Source: Bradyrhizobium niftali (GTDB lineage Bacteria; Pseudomonadota; Alphaproteobacteria; Rhizobiales; Xanthobacteraceae). From it: a stretch of 64,000 nt of DNA. The number at the start of each line of letters is the position of its first letter. Positions within the stretch are counted from its first letter, which is position 1. The stretch spans positions 620,001 to 684,000 of the forward strand of contig NZ_SPQT01000002.1 of assembly GCF_004571025.1 (NCBI RefSeq), written 5' to 3'. A program made the translations under genes and the position numbers. Positions 28,934-36,464 of the stretch are shown here, in pieces. The notes under the pieces were generated by a model. It did not search any database, had not been told where the DNA came from, and was given only the letters and a program-made list of their open reading frames with translations.

Positions 28934-28981
28934 ATGTCCTTCTTCAACAAGAATCGCCCCGCTCCGATGACGGTCGACTGA
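28934..28981 (+). other. Possible 15-codon leader ORF overlapping the permease-ATPase start
   Basis: ATG at 28934 opens a frame MSFFNKNRPAPMTVD whose stop TGA (28979-28981) overlaps the next ATG as TGATG. The permease-ATPase gene has no Shine-Dalgarno sequence of its own directly upstream. Translation of this leader could therefore deliver ribosomes to it. The leader itself also lacks a strong ribosome-binding site, so the call is tentative. Confidence 0.3.
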
Positions 28982-30603
28982 TGTCGCTGTTCTTCCATTA
29001 CCTGAGCATGCCGTATCTGCTCGAGGGCATCGAGCTCACCCTCGAGGTGACCGCCCTCGGGCTCGGCGGCGGACTGATCCTCGGATTGATCCTCGCCGGC
29101 ATGCAGCTCTCCCGCTTCTGGCTGCTGGCGGCGATCGCCAGGGCCTACACCGTGATCTTCCGCGGCACGCCGCTGATCCTGCAGATGGTGTTCGCCTACG
29201 ACGCGCTGCCGCATATCGGCATCAAGCTGCCGGCGGTGCTGGCGGCCGGCCTCGCGCTCGCCTGCAACGAGGCGCCGTTCATCGCCGAGATGCTGCGGGC
29301 CGGCGTGCTCGGCGTCGATCGCGGCCAGGTGACGGCCGGGCAGGCGCTCGGCATGACGCCGCGGATCCTGATGTGGCGGGTGATCGCGCCGCAGGCGATC
29401 CGCACCATGATCCCGGCTTTCGGCAACGAGGCCGTCAGCGCGCTGAAGAACTCCTCGCTGGCCTCCGTCGTCGCGGTCCAGGAGCTGACCTTGCGCTCGA
29501 CGCAGCTGGCGTCCTCGACCTTCGACTTCTTCTCGATCTTCTTCGCCTCCGGCCTTCTGTATCTCGTGCTGACCTTTGCCATCAGTGCCATCCAGCTCTT
29601 CGTCGAATGGCTGCTCGACCTCGATCGGGCGAAGGGGCGCCAGCGCAAGCTTGCCGATTACCTGCCGTGGCGCCGCGTCGATCTCGGCACCAAGCTCGAA
29701 CTTGCCGCGATCGCCGTTGATGATCCGGAGCCCGCACCGGCAGAGCTGACCGCCACGCCGCCGCTGGCGCTGACCCGCGAGGAGCGCACCCGCCGCGCCG
29801 CGACCATCGCGCGCAACAACATCGCGGTCGAGGCCAGGGACCTCACCAAGCGCTATGGCGCCCAAAAGGTGCTCGACGGTCTGGACCTGACGGTCCGTGT
29901 CGGCGAGGTGGTGGCGCTGCTCGGGCCCAGCGGCTCCGGCAAGAGCACGCTGCTCCGCTGCATCAATCATCTCGAAAACTGGGACGCCGGCACCGTGCGC
30001 GTCGGCGGCCGGCGCCTCGGCTTCGGCGAGAACGGCAAGCCGCTGTCACCCCGCGACCTCGCCAACGAACGGGCCAGCGTTGGCGTCGGCATGGTGTTCC
30101 AGCAGTTCAACTTGTTCGCGCATCTCTCGGCCAGGGAGAACATCGCCGGCCCCTTGCGCTGGGTCCACGGCATGACCCGGATCGATGCCGAGCGCCGCGC
30201 CACCGAGCTGCTCGACCGGGTCGGGCTGTCGCATCGCGCCGATGCGCTGCCTCGGCATCTGTCCGGCGGCCAGCAGCAGCGCGTCGCCATCGCCCGCGCG
30301 CTTGCACCGAACCCGAGCGTGCTGCTGCTGGACGAGCCGACCTCCGCGCTCGATCCCGAGCTCGTCAGCGAGGTGCTGGAGGTGATCCGGCGGCTCGCCA
30401 TCGACGACGGCCTCACCATGATCATCTCGACGCACCAGATCCGCTTCGCCGATGAAGTCGCCGACCGCGTCGCCTTCCTGAGCGGCGGCGCGATCATCGA
30501 GGAGGGGCCGGCGCACGAGGTTCTCACCAACCCCCGCAATCCGCTGACCGCGCGTTTCCTCAGCGTGATGGAAGCCGACAAGATTCCGGAGGCGGTGCGA
30601 TGA
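28981..30603 (+). CDS. Fused amino-acid-type ABC permease and ATPase
   Basis: A 540-residue single polypeptide. Residues 1-215 form a HisMQ-type permease, with the EAA docking loop around GQVTAGQALGMTPRILMWRV. A linker at about 220-280 follows. Residues 281-540 form a complete ATPase with Walker [10 protein letters not shown] at 315-323, signature [15 protein letters not shown] and Walker [13 protein letters not shown]. These parts are normally separate genes. A homodimer of the fusion would supply both permease and both ATPase halves. It works with the binding protein at 27936. The gap to the formamidase gene is 43 bp. Confidence 0.9.
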   Translation: MSLFFHYLSMPYLLEGIELTLEVTALGLGGGLILGLILAGMQLSRFWLLAAIARAYTVIFRGTPLILQMVFAYDALPHIGIKLPAVLAAGLALACNEAPFIAEMLRAGVLGVDRGQVTAGQALGMTPRILMWRVIAPQAIRTMIPAFGNEAVSALKNSSLASVVAVQELTLRSTQLASSTFDFFSIFFASGLLYLVLTFAISAIQLFVEWLLDLDRAKGRQRKLADYLPWRRVDLGTKLELAAIAVDDPEPAPAELTATPPLALTREERTRRAATIARNNIAVEARDLTKRYGAQKVLDGLDLTVRVGEVVALLGPSGSGKSTLLRCINHLENWDAGTVRVGGRRLGFGENGKPLSPRDLANERASVGVGMVFQQFNLFAHLSARENIAGPLRWVHGMTRIDAERRATELLDRVGLSHRADALPRHLSGGQQQRVAIARALAPNPSVLLLDEPTSALDPELVSEVLEVIRRLAIDDGLTMIISTHQIRFADEVADRVAFLSGGAIIEEGPAHEVLTNPRNPLTARFLSVMEADKIPEAVR

Positions 30604-30646
30604 ACGCCGTCGCCACAAGGTCCAAGCCCCCCGAAGAGGCCACCTC

Positions 30647-31888
30647 ATGAAGCATTTCACGCTGCCGGTTTCACCGAGAACCGTCCACTGGGGCTATTTC
30701 TCCAGGAAGGTCGCTCCGGCCCTGACGCTGCGCTCCGGCGACCGCGCCACCATCGAGACGCTGACCCATCATGCCAACGACGATTACGAGCGCATGATCG
30801 CGGGCGATCCCGGCGCCGAAAGCGTGTTCCAGTGGACGCGCGAGCACAAGGCGGTCGCGCGCCGCGGCTCGGGTCCGGTCGAAGGTCCCTTCATCCGCGG
30901 CGCAGGCGAGGGGATCGGCGTGCATCTCCTCACCGGGCCGGTCGCGATCGAGGGTGCCGAGCCCGGCGACATCCTGGAGGTTCGCATCCTCGACGTCCGG
31001 CCGCGGCCGAGCTGCAGCGCCTGCCATGCCGGCCGCTGCTTCGGCTCCAACGTCGCGGCGAACTGGGGCTTTCACTATCACGATCTGATCGAGGAGCCGA
31101 AGCCGCGCGAGGTCGTCACCATCTTCGAGCTCGACACGTCGGGCGAGCCCTACGCCAAGGCGGTCTACAACTACGTCTGGACGCCGCAGACCGACCCCGA
31201 CGGCATCGTGCATCCAACCATCGACTATCCCGGCGTCCGCGTCGATCACGCAACCATCAAGAAGCGCGAGAACATTCTCGCAAGCGTGAAGGTGCCCGCA
31301 CGATTGCATTTCGGCACCATGGGCCTTGCGCCATCGGAAGCCGATTTCGTCAGCTCGATCCCGCCGAGCTACACCGGCGGCAACATCGACGACTGGCGCA
31401 TCGGCAAGGGCGCGCGGATGTTCTATCCGGTTGCGGTTCCCGGCGCCTATTTCTCGGTCGGTGATCCCCATGCCGCGCAGGGCGACAGCGAGCTCGGGGG
31501 CACCGCGATCGAGACCTCGCTGACCGGCGATTTCGAATTCATCCTGCACAAGAAGGCCGATCTCGCCGGCACCAATCTGGAAGGCCTCGACCATCCCATG
31601 CTCGAGACCGATCAGGCCTGGTCGTTCTACGGCTTCACCTATCCGAACTATCTCGCCGCGCTTGGCGCAGACGCACAAACCGAGATTGCCAATCACAGCA
31701 GTCTCGACCGTGCGATGCGCGATGCGTTCCGCAAGCTGCGCCGGTTCCTGATGACGGTGCATCGCCTCAGTGAGGACGAGGCGATCTCGCTGATGTCGGT
31801 CGGCGCCGATTTCGGCGTCACCCAGGTGGTCGACGCCAATTGGGGCGTGCACGGCACGATCCGCAAGAACATCTTCCGGTGCGACTGA
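30647..31888 (+). CDS. fmdA: Acetamidase/formamidase family protein
   Basis: A 413-residue member of the FmdA_AmdA family, which hydrolyses short amides to the acid and ammonia in the cytoplasm. Landmarks are VHWGYFSRKVAP at the N-terminus, GAGEGIGVHLLTGPV near residue 86, and the conserved VGDPHAAQGD at 271-280 followed by GGTAIET. A cysteine cluster (C123, C126, C131 in CSACHAGRC) is not typical of all members and may bind metal. Length is normal. The ATG at 30647 lies 43 bp after the transporter gene, consistent with an operon. The exact amide is not determined by the sequence. Confidence 0.88.
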   Translation: MKHFTLPVSPRTVHWGYFSRKVAPALTLRSGDRATIETLTHHANDDYERMIAGDPGAESVFQWTREHKAVARRGSGPVEGPFIRGAGEGIGVHLLTGPVAIEGAEPGDILEVRILDVRPRPSCSACHAGRCFGSNVAANWGFHYHDLIEEPKPREVVTIFELDTSGEPYAKAVYNYVWTPQTDPDGIVHPTIDYPGVRVDHATIKKRENILASVKVPARLHFGTMGLAPSEADFVSSIPPSYTGGNIDDWRIGKGARMFYPVAVPGAYFSVGDPHAAQGDSELGGTAIETSLTGDFEFILHKKADLAGTNLEGLDHPMLETDQAWSFYGFTYPNYLAALGADAQTEIANHSSLDRAMRDAFRKLRRFLMTVHRLSEDEAISLMSVGADFGVTQVVDANWGVHGTIRKNIFRCD

Positions 31889-31919
31889 GGCTCTCCGCCT
31901 CGTCATTCCGGGGCGAGGC
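31887..31919 (+). promoter_or_regulatory. Overlapping inverted repeats between fmdA and the AraC-FmdA gene
   Basis: GCCTC at 31897-31901 can pair either with GAGGC at 31887-31891 upstream or, extended as GCCTCG, with CGAGGC at 31914-31919 downstream. The two stems are mutually exclusive. No T-run follows, so this may be a weak terminator or a switchable structure. The right half (cgtcattccggggcga) is also found in the repeat at 47214, so it could be a repeat remnant. Confidence 0.35.
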
Positions 31920-31959
31920 TCTAACACGTTGAAGGTAAGCCGATTTTCAGGATGCACGC

Positions 31960-34392
31960 GTGACCAACGAACCTCATCTGCGGCCCGTCGCGGCGACGGA
32001 GGATCGCGTGCGTCTGGCACGGAGGTTGCTTCGATCGACGGCAGTCTGGGTCGATCCGATGAGCTTCCGGCCGTTCACAAGCGAGTCCTATGCGCAAGAC
32101 GACCGCCCCGAAGCCTGGCGGGACGTGCTGGCTGCCGTCGGCCTGCAACCCGCGACCGGCCATCCCTTCCTCGATGGGCACGCAACGGCGTCACATCGGC
32201 AGGCCTCGGGCGTCGCGCTGACGCGCATGGCCGCGGGCGCGCAAAGCATCGCGCCCCTCGCGCAAGCGAATGAAGAGCTTCCGATCGCGCTGATACCGGT
32301 TGAGGACGGCATGGTGCTCAAGAGCGCCCGCGGCCACCGCATCGTTCCCGTCGGCCATCTCGTGCTGCTGCCGCGCAGCGGGGACTGGAGCATCGTGTTC
32401 CAGCGCGACATGCGGGCCATCGTGTTGTCGGTGACCTCGGAAGCGCTGCACGGACGCCTCTCGGGCAAGCCGCGGCTCGGCGAGCCCCGGGTCGTTCCGC
32501 CCAGCGGCTTTGCCGATGTGTTCTCGCGCTTGCTGGATGCGACCGCGCGCACGCTCGACACCCTGAGCGATGCCGAATGGAATGCGGTCGCGCAGAGCCT
32601 CGTCGATCTCCTGCTGACGCTCGCGCATCAACTGGCGGCCTCGACATCCGATGCCGGATCGAGCGCGACACAGGCCGCGCTGCTGCACCGGATCTGCCAG
32701 ACCATCGAACGCCGGCTCGACGATCCCGAGCTGGTGCCCGCGCGCGTCGCGCAGGTCGAGGGGATTTCCGAGCGCTACTTGCAGAAGCTGTTCGAGACGG
32801 TCGGCGACAATTTCACCCACTACGTCCGCGAGCGCCGGCTCCAGCGCGCCTGGGCCGACCTGTCCAATCCGACGGAGGCGCATCGCTCGATCTCCGAGAT
32901 CGCCTACGCCTATGGCTTTGGCGATTCCGCGCATTTCAGCCGCGCCTTCCGCCACCGCTTCGGCCTGCCGCCGCGCGAGTTCCGCCAACAGGAGGCGGAG
33001 CGCGCGACGTCGCAGCACGGGATCACCGGCCAGCGCGGCTGGCCGCAGGAGGCGCTGGCGCAGCTCCGCGCGCATCAGGTGGGTGCGGAGGTGCGCAGCA
33101 ATGTGCTGCGTGCAGCCTCCGATGAACCGAGAACGGCTGGACGCAAGCACCATCATCTACCGATCGAGGCCAATCGTGTTCATTGGGGCTATTTCAGCCG
33201 CTCGCTCTCGCCGCAGCTCGAGATCGCCTCGGGCGATACCATCACCATCGAGACGCTGACCCAGCACGCCTCCGACGACCCCGAGCTGATGATCGCGGGC
33301 GATGCCGCCGCCGAAAGCGTGTTCGGCTGGACCAGGCAGAAGAAGAACGTGGATCGTCGCGGCGCCGGCCCGATGGACGCCAGCGTGTTCGGTCGCGGCG
33401 CCGGCGAAGGCTTCGGCGTACACATCTGCACCGGCCCCGTGGCGGTGAAGGATGCCCAGCCCGGCGACGTGCTGGAGGTGCGGATCCTCGACATCGTGCC
33501 GCGCGCGAGCCGCCATCCGAAACATGCGGGCCGCGTGTTCGGCTCCTCGGTCGCGGCCTGGTGGGGCTATCATTACGACGAGTTCCTGTCAGGACCGAAG
33601 CCGCGCGAGGCGGTGACGATCTACGAGATCTTCGACGATGCCGATGCGCCGCATGCCCGCGCGCTGTATTCCTATCGCTGGGAGCCGCAGACCGATCCGT
33701 TCGGCGTCGTGCACCCCACCTACGATTATCCCGGCGTTCCCGTCGCGCCCGGCACCGTGAAGCGGCGCCATGCGGTGCTTGACGGCATCCGCATTCCCTT
33801 GCGGCCACATTTCGGCGTGATCGCGGTGGCGCCGCGCGAGGTCGATTTCATCGACTCCGTGCCGCCGTCCTATTTCGGCGGCAATCTGGACAATTGGCGG
33901 CTGGGGAAGGGGGCGGCCGTCTTTCTTCCGGTCTCCGTTCCCGGCGCGCTGCTGTCGGTCGGCGATCCCCACGCGGCGCAGGGCGACGGCGAGTTGAGCG
34001 GCACTGCGATCGAATGCTCGATGACCGGCACCTTCGAGGTGATCCTGCACAAGAAGGCCGACCTTGCCGGCCAGCCTTTCGCCGATCTCTCCTATCCCCT
34101 GATCGAGACCGCGACCGACTGGGTGCTGACCGGCTTCAGCCATCCCAACTATCTCGCCGAGTTCGGCGCGCAGGGGCAGAGCGAGGTCTACGCAAAATCC
34201 TCGCTCGACCTTGCCATGAAGGATGCCTTCCGCAAGATGCGACGCTTCCTGATGAACGTGAAAGGTCTCAGCGAGGACGAGGCGATCGCGCTGATGTCGG
34301 CCGCCGTCGATTTCGGCGTCACGCAGGTCGTCGACGGCAATTGGGGGGTACACGCCATCCTCAGCAAGCGCCTGTTCGAGAGCGCACCGTAA
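31960..34392 (+). CDS. AraC-type regulator fused to an acetamidase/formamidase domain
   Basis: An 810-residue fusion. Residues 35-225 resemble the AraC_binding_2 sensor domain. Residues 241-345 are an AraC/XylS double helix-turn-helix: VAQVEGISERYLQKLFE, then the second helix pair ISEIAYAYGFGDSAHFSRAF and GLPPREF. Residues 400-810 are a full-length FmdA domain (VHWGYFSRSLSPQL, VGDPHAAQGDGELSGTAIE) collinear with the separate 413-residue FmdA upstream. The cysteine cluster of that paralogue is absent here (SRHPKHAGRVFG). It starts at GTG 31960 with a weak agga; ATG 32059 is an alternative. It may sense the amide or its product and control the operon; that is inference. Confidence 0.88.
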   Translation: MTNEPHLRPVAATEDRVRLARRLLRSTAVWVDPMSFRPFTSESYAQDDRPEAWRDVLAAVGLQPATGHPFLDGHATASHRQASGVALTRMAAGAQSIAPLAQANEELPIALIPVEDGMVLKSARGHRIVPVGHLVLLPRSGDWSIVFQRDMRAIVLSVTSEALHGRLSGKPRLGEPRVVPPSGFADVFSRLLDATARTLDTLSDAEWNAVAQSLVDLLLTLAHQLAASTSDAGSSATQAALLHRICQTIERRLDDPELVPARVAQVEGISERYLQKLFETVGDNFTHYVRERRLQRAWADLSNPTEAHRSISEIAYAYGFGDSAHFSRAFRHRFGLPPREFRQQEAERATSQHGITGQRGWPQEALAQLRAHQVGAEVRSNVLRAASDEPRTAGRKHHHLPIEANRVHWGYFSRSLSPQLEIASGDTITIETLTQHASDDPELMIAGDAAAESVFGWTRQKKNVDRRGAGPMDASVFGRGAGEGFGVHICTGPVAVKDAQPGDVLEVRILDIVPRASRHPKHAGRVFGSSVAAWWGYHYDEFLSGPKPREAVTIYEIFDDADAPHARALYSYRWEPQTDPFGVVHPTYDYPGVPVAPGTVKRRHAVLDGIRIPLRPHFGVIAVAPREVDFIDSVPPSYFGGNLDNWRLGKGAAVFLPVSVPGALLSVGDPHAAQGDGELSGTAIECSMTGTFEVILHKKADLAGQPFADLSYPLIETATDWVLTGFSHPNYLAEFGAQGQSEVYAKSSLDLAMKDAFRKMRRFLMNVKGLSEDEAIALMSAAVDFGVTQVVDGNWGVHAILSKRLFESAP

Positions 34393-34406
34393 CAAGGACA
34401 ATCCCG

Positions 34407-34790
34407 GTGAAATTCCACATGATCAGCGGCGGACCGAAGCCGGTCGCGCCCTTCAGCCACGCCGTCGAGACCGACGGCTTTGTCTTCGTCACCGGCCAGA
34501 TGCCGGACACGCCGCAAACGCCGGGCATGCTGCCCGAGGGAATCGTGGCCCAGACGCGAGCCGTCATGGAGAACCTGAAGGTGGTCCTCTCAGGTCTCGA
34601 TCTCGGCCTCGAGCACGTCGTGATGACGCGGATCTACCTCACGCGTTTCAAGGAAGACTATACGGCTATGAACGAGACCTACCGCACGTACTTTGCGCCC
34701 GGCCGGCTGCCGGCCCGCACCTGCGTCGGTGTCACCGGGCTTGCCTATGACGCGCTGATCGAGATCGATCTGGTGTGTCGGCGGCCGTGA
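34407..34790 (+). CDS. RidA family protein (enamine/imine deaminase)
   Basis: A 127-residue YjgF/YER057c/UK114-family protein. Family landmarks are the segment GFVFVTGQMPDTPQTPGMLP, the helix QTRAVMENLKVVLSGLDLGL, the glycine/arginine region RLPARTCVGVTGLA, and the terminal IEIDLVC. RidA proteins hydrolyse reactive enamines and imines to ketones and ammonia. Start GTG at 34407 has aagga eight bases upstream; ATG at 34419 is an alternative. It begins 14 bp after the AraC-FmdA fusion and is the likely last gene of the operon, where it could remove a reactive intermediate of amide or amino-acid breakdown. Confidence 0.87.
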   Translation: MKFHMISGGPKPVAPFSHAVETDGFVFVTGQMPDTPQTPGMLPEGIVAQTRAVMENLKVVLSGLDLGLEHVVMTRIYLTRFKEDYTAMNETYRTYFAPGRLPARTCVGVTGLAYDALIEIDLVCRRP

Positions 34791-34802
34791 GGCCGTAGGT
34801 CC

Positions 34803-34912
34803 GTAGGGTGGATTAGCCCGCGGCTGCGCGTAGCGCGGTCCGCGGCGTAATCCACCTCTTCAGTCTCCGCGGCGGCAGACGTGGTGGATTACGCTTCGCT
34901 AATCCACCCTAC
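34803..34912. repeat. Palindromic intergenic repeat, class 1, copy 1
   Basis: A 110-bp element bounded by gtagggtggattag and its inverse ctaatccaccctac, with inner arms gtaatccacc/ggtggattac. A closely matching copy lies in the opposite orientation at 55546-55658; the shared core includes cctcttcagtctccgcgg. It is non-coding and follows the ridA stop. It looks like a miniature palindromic element mobilised in this genome lineage. Confidence 0.85.
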
Positions 34913-35566
34913 GCACCCACAACTCCTTGCGCTGCCCGTCGGGCAAGACACGCTAGGCATGGGGCAATCCATGCCTACCAAAATATTCGCCTTTACAGAA
35001 TTTCTGATTTGTCGCATTGTCTCACCACCTCATCCCGGTCAGAGGGGCGTATCGCGATCGTCACGACATGCGGGGTGAGCTGCGGTGGACGCTAGTCACA
35101 TCGGCGCGATAGGCATCGCAGGGCGGGCAACCGTGAGCGAAGGATGTCGCGCACACGACCGGTGTGATCAGCGTACGGCAAAACCGTGTCGTCCTGGCGC
35201 CCGGGGTCTGTGCGCCAAGTCTTGCGGTGATGTGGCGGCCCGACCGGGCACGCGCATCAGCGATCGGCAAGGCGACGGGGGCAACAGTGCATCGCTCCCC
35301 GGGGAGAACTCGGCATAAGCCGTCAAACCACTGCGCAGGGAAGGCCGTGTGTTGGGCTTCACCTGTATGCCGCTGTGCAGATTTTTGTTGCCGCCTTTCG
35401 CACAGTGGACCGTGGGTGCCCGGCCGGCACCCGGTCTTCCCTGCGCCCTCTGACATCGGAGGGTGTCGCGACGAAGCAAAGCTCGGGCGAAGCAGGTCGC
35501 GAGGATGCGTAGGTGTGTCTGCGAACTGAGATGCGTGTTGAGCAAGCGCGACGGCGCCCCTTGCTC
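34913..35566. other. Gene-free stretch, probable repetitive non-coding DNA
   Basis: About 650 bp with no protein-like frame. Frames here (for example minus 35061-35738) have repeat-derived composition. From memory, translations such as the one giving AYAEFSPGSDALLPPSPCRS recur as spurious hypothetical proteins in bradyrhizobial genomes, which would mean this DNA is multi-copy; I cannot check that here. The segment lies between two recognisable palindromic repeats. Confidence 0.45.
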
Positions 35567-35653
35567 CGTCATTGCGAGCGCAGCGAAGCAATCCAGAATC
35601 CCTCCATGGAAAGACTCTGGATTGCTTCGTCGCAAGAGCTCCTCGCAATGACG
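35567..35653. repeat. Palindromic intergenic repeat, class 2, copy 1
   Basis: An 87-bp inverted-repeat element starting cgtcattgcgag and ending ctcgcaatgacg, with inner arms gaagcaatccaga/tctggattgcttc. The reverse complement of the element at 49512-49596 matches it along its length with only a few differences. It is non-coding and typical of short palindromic repeats spread between genes. Confidence 0.88.
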
Positions 35654-35946
35654 GCGTGGAGGAAACGTGCGCTTGAACTTCGGTCTCGTGCCCCGGACGC
35701 AGCGCAGCGCTTCCCTGGCGATGCGAAGCATCGTCCACTTCGGCGGTGCGCTGCAGAGCCGGGGCCCATGCAGCAGCGTGCCGTGCGGCCTCCTGGGTCC
35801 CGGCTCTGCGCTCCGCTTCGCTACGCTTGTCCGGGATACGAGAGATGGGCGAGCATGATTGCCAGCCTTGAACGCACGAGAGACCGCCAGCGACTAACCC
35901 ATGGAGTGCCCAAGGATCAGTGGAACGTGATCGAGCTTCCCCTTCC
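35654..35946. other. Intergenic remainder upstream of the TnpB-like/PspA frame
   Basis: About 290 bp with no convincing gene. It has short stretches reading like degenerate repeat (tgccccggacgcagcgcagcg, ccgggtcccggctctgcgct type motifs) often seen around palindromic elements. I found no promoter hexamers or sigma54 element that stand out. Confidence 0.35.
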
Positions 35947-35969
35947 TAAAGCACCAAAATGGTGCTTTA
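35947..35969. promoter_or_regulatory. Perfect palindrome matching the NtrC-binding consensus
   Basis: TAAAGCACCA-aaa-TGGTGCTTTA is a perfect 10-bp inverted repeat. Its core GCACCAAAATGGTGC fits the classical NtrC site pattern (TGCACC-N-TGGTGCA type, as in enteric glnA enhancers). It lies directly before the GTG at 35970. I did not find a matching sigma54 -24/-12 promoter nearby; TGGTGC-TTTAGT-GC is one base short in spacing. A simple hairpin is the alternative reading. Confidence 0.45.
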
Positions 35970-36464
35970 GTGCTTTCCATGATCCAATCACCCCGAAACG
36001 CGCCGTCCGCGCTGCGTTACAGGCTTGCCCCTGATCCGGCCGCCAAGGCCGCCATGGAGGCGACGTTTAGGGCCTATGACCGGATGATGGAGATCCTGGA
36101 TGAGGTCGCTCGGACCCATAATGTGGGTTCCAACGTGGTCCTGCTGCACGCCCATGCCTATGAGCCGATCCGGAAAGCAACCGCACTGCCGTCGCGGCTG
36201 GTGACGCTGGGCTTGCGTGACCGCGCCGACTATCGCGTCGCCCAAGGGCGCCGCCTGCCGCTCGACGACAAGCTCGCCAAGATCAAGGGTCCCGCCACCA
36301 TTTCGATTGCGACCGTGCAAGGGCGCTTCAGCGTGCCCTTCGACTACGCCGGTTATGCCGAGGGCTGGGGGCAGAGCGCGCCCGCACACCTGATCCGCAC
36401 CGACGACGGCTTTGAAGTTCACTACGGCGTCACGCCGAACAGTCTGCCAGAGGAGGAGAACGCC
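35970..36464 (+). pseudogene. TnpB/IS605 OrfB-like N-terminal region, in frame with the PspA-like gene
   Basis: 165 codons from GTG 35970 resemble the N-terminal part of IS200/IS605-type TnpB. They show an opening LRYRLAPDPAAKAAMEATFR, a helical region with YEPIRKATALPSRLVTLGLR, and a beta-barrel-like segment ATISIATVQGRFSVPFDYAG followed by APAHLIRTDDGFEVHYGV. The RuvC nuclease part of TnpB is entirely missing. There is no stop before the PspA-like ATG at 36465, so the frame continues into that gene. It is either a decayed transposon gene or a domesticated domain. The family assignment is by pattern, not by search. Confidence 0.5.

Noticed and set aside
35061..35738. Several frames (both strands) in the repeat-rich stretch, up to 225 codons
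   Set aside because: Composition is repeat-derived, no ribosome-binding sites, and they span a palindromic element; treated as non-coding.
35970..36464. A complete IS200/IS605 insertion sequence
   Set aside because: No TnpA gene, no RuvC part of TnpB and no clear element ends; only an N-terminal TnpB-like region is present.
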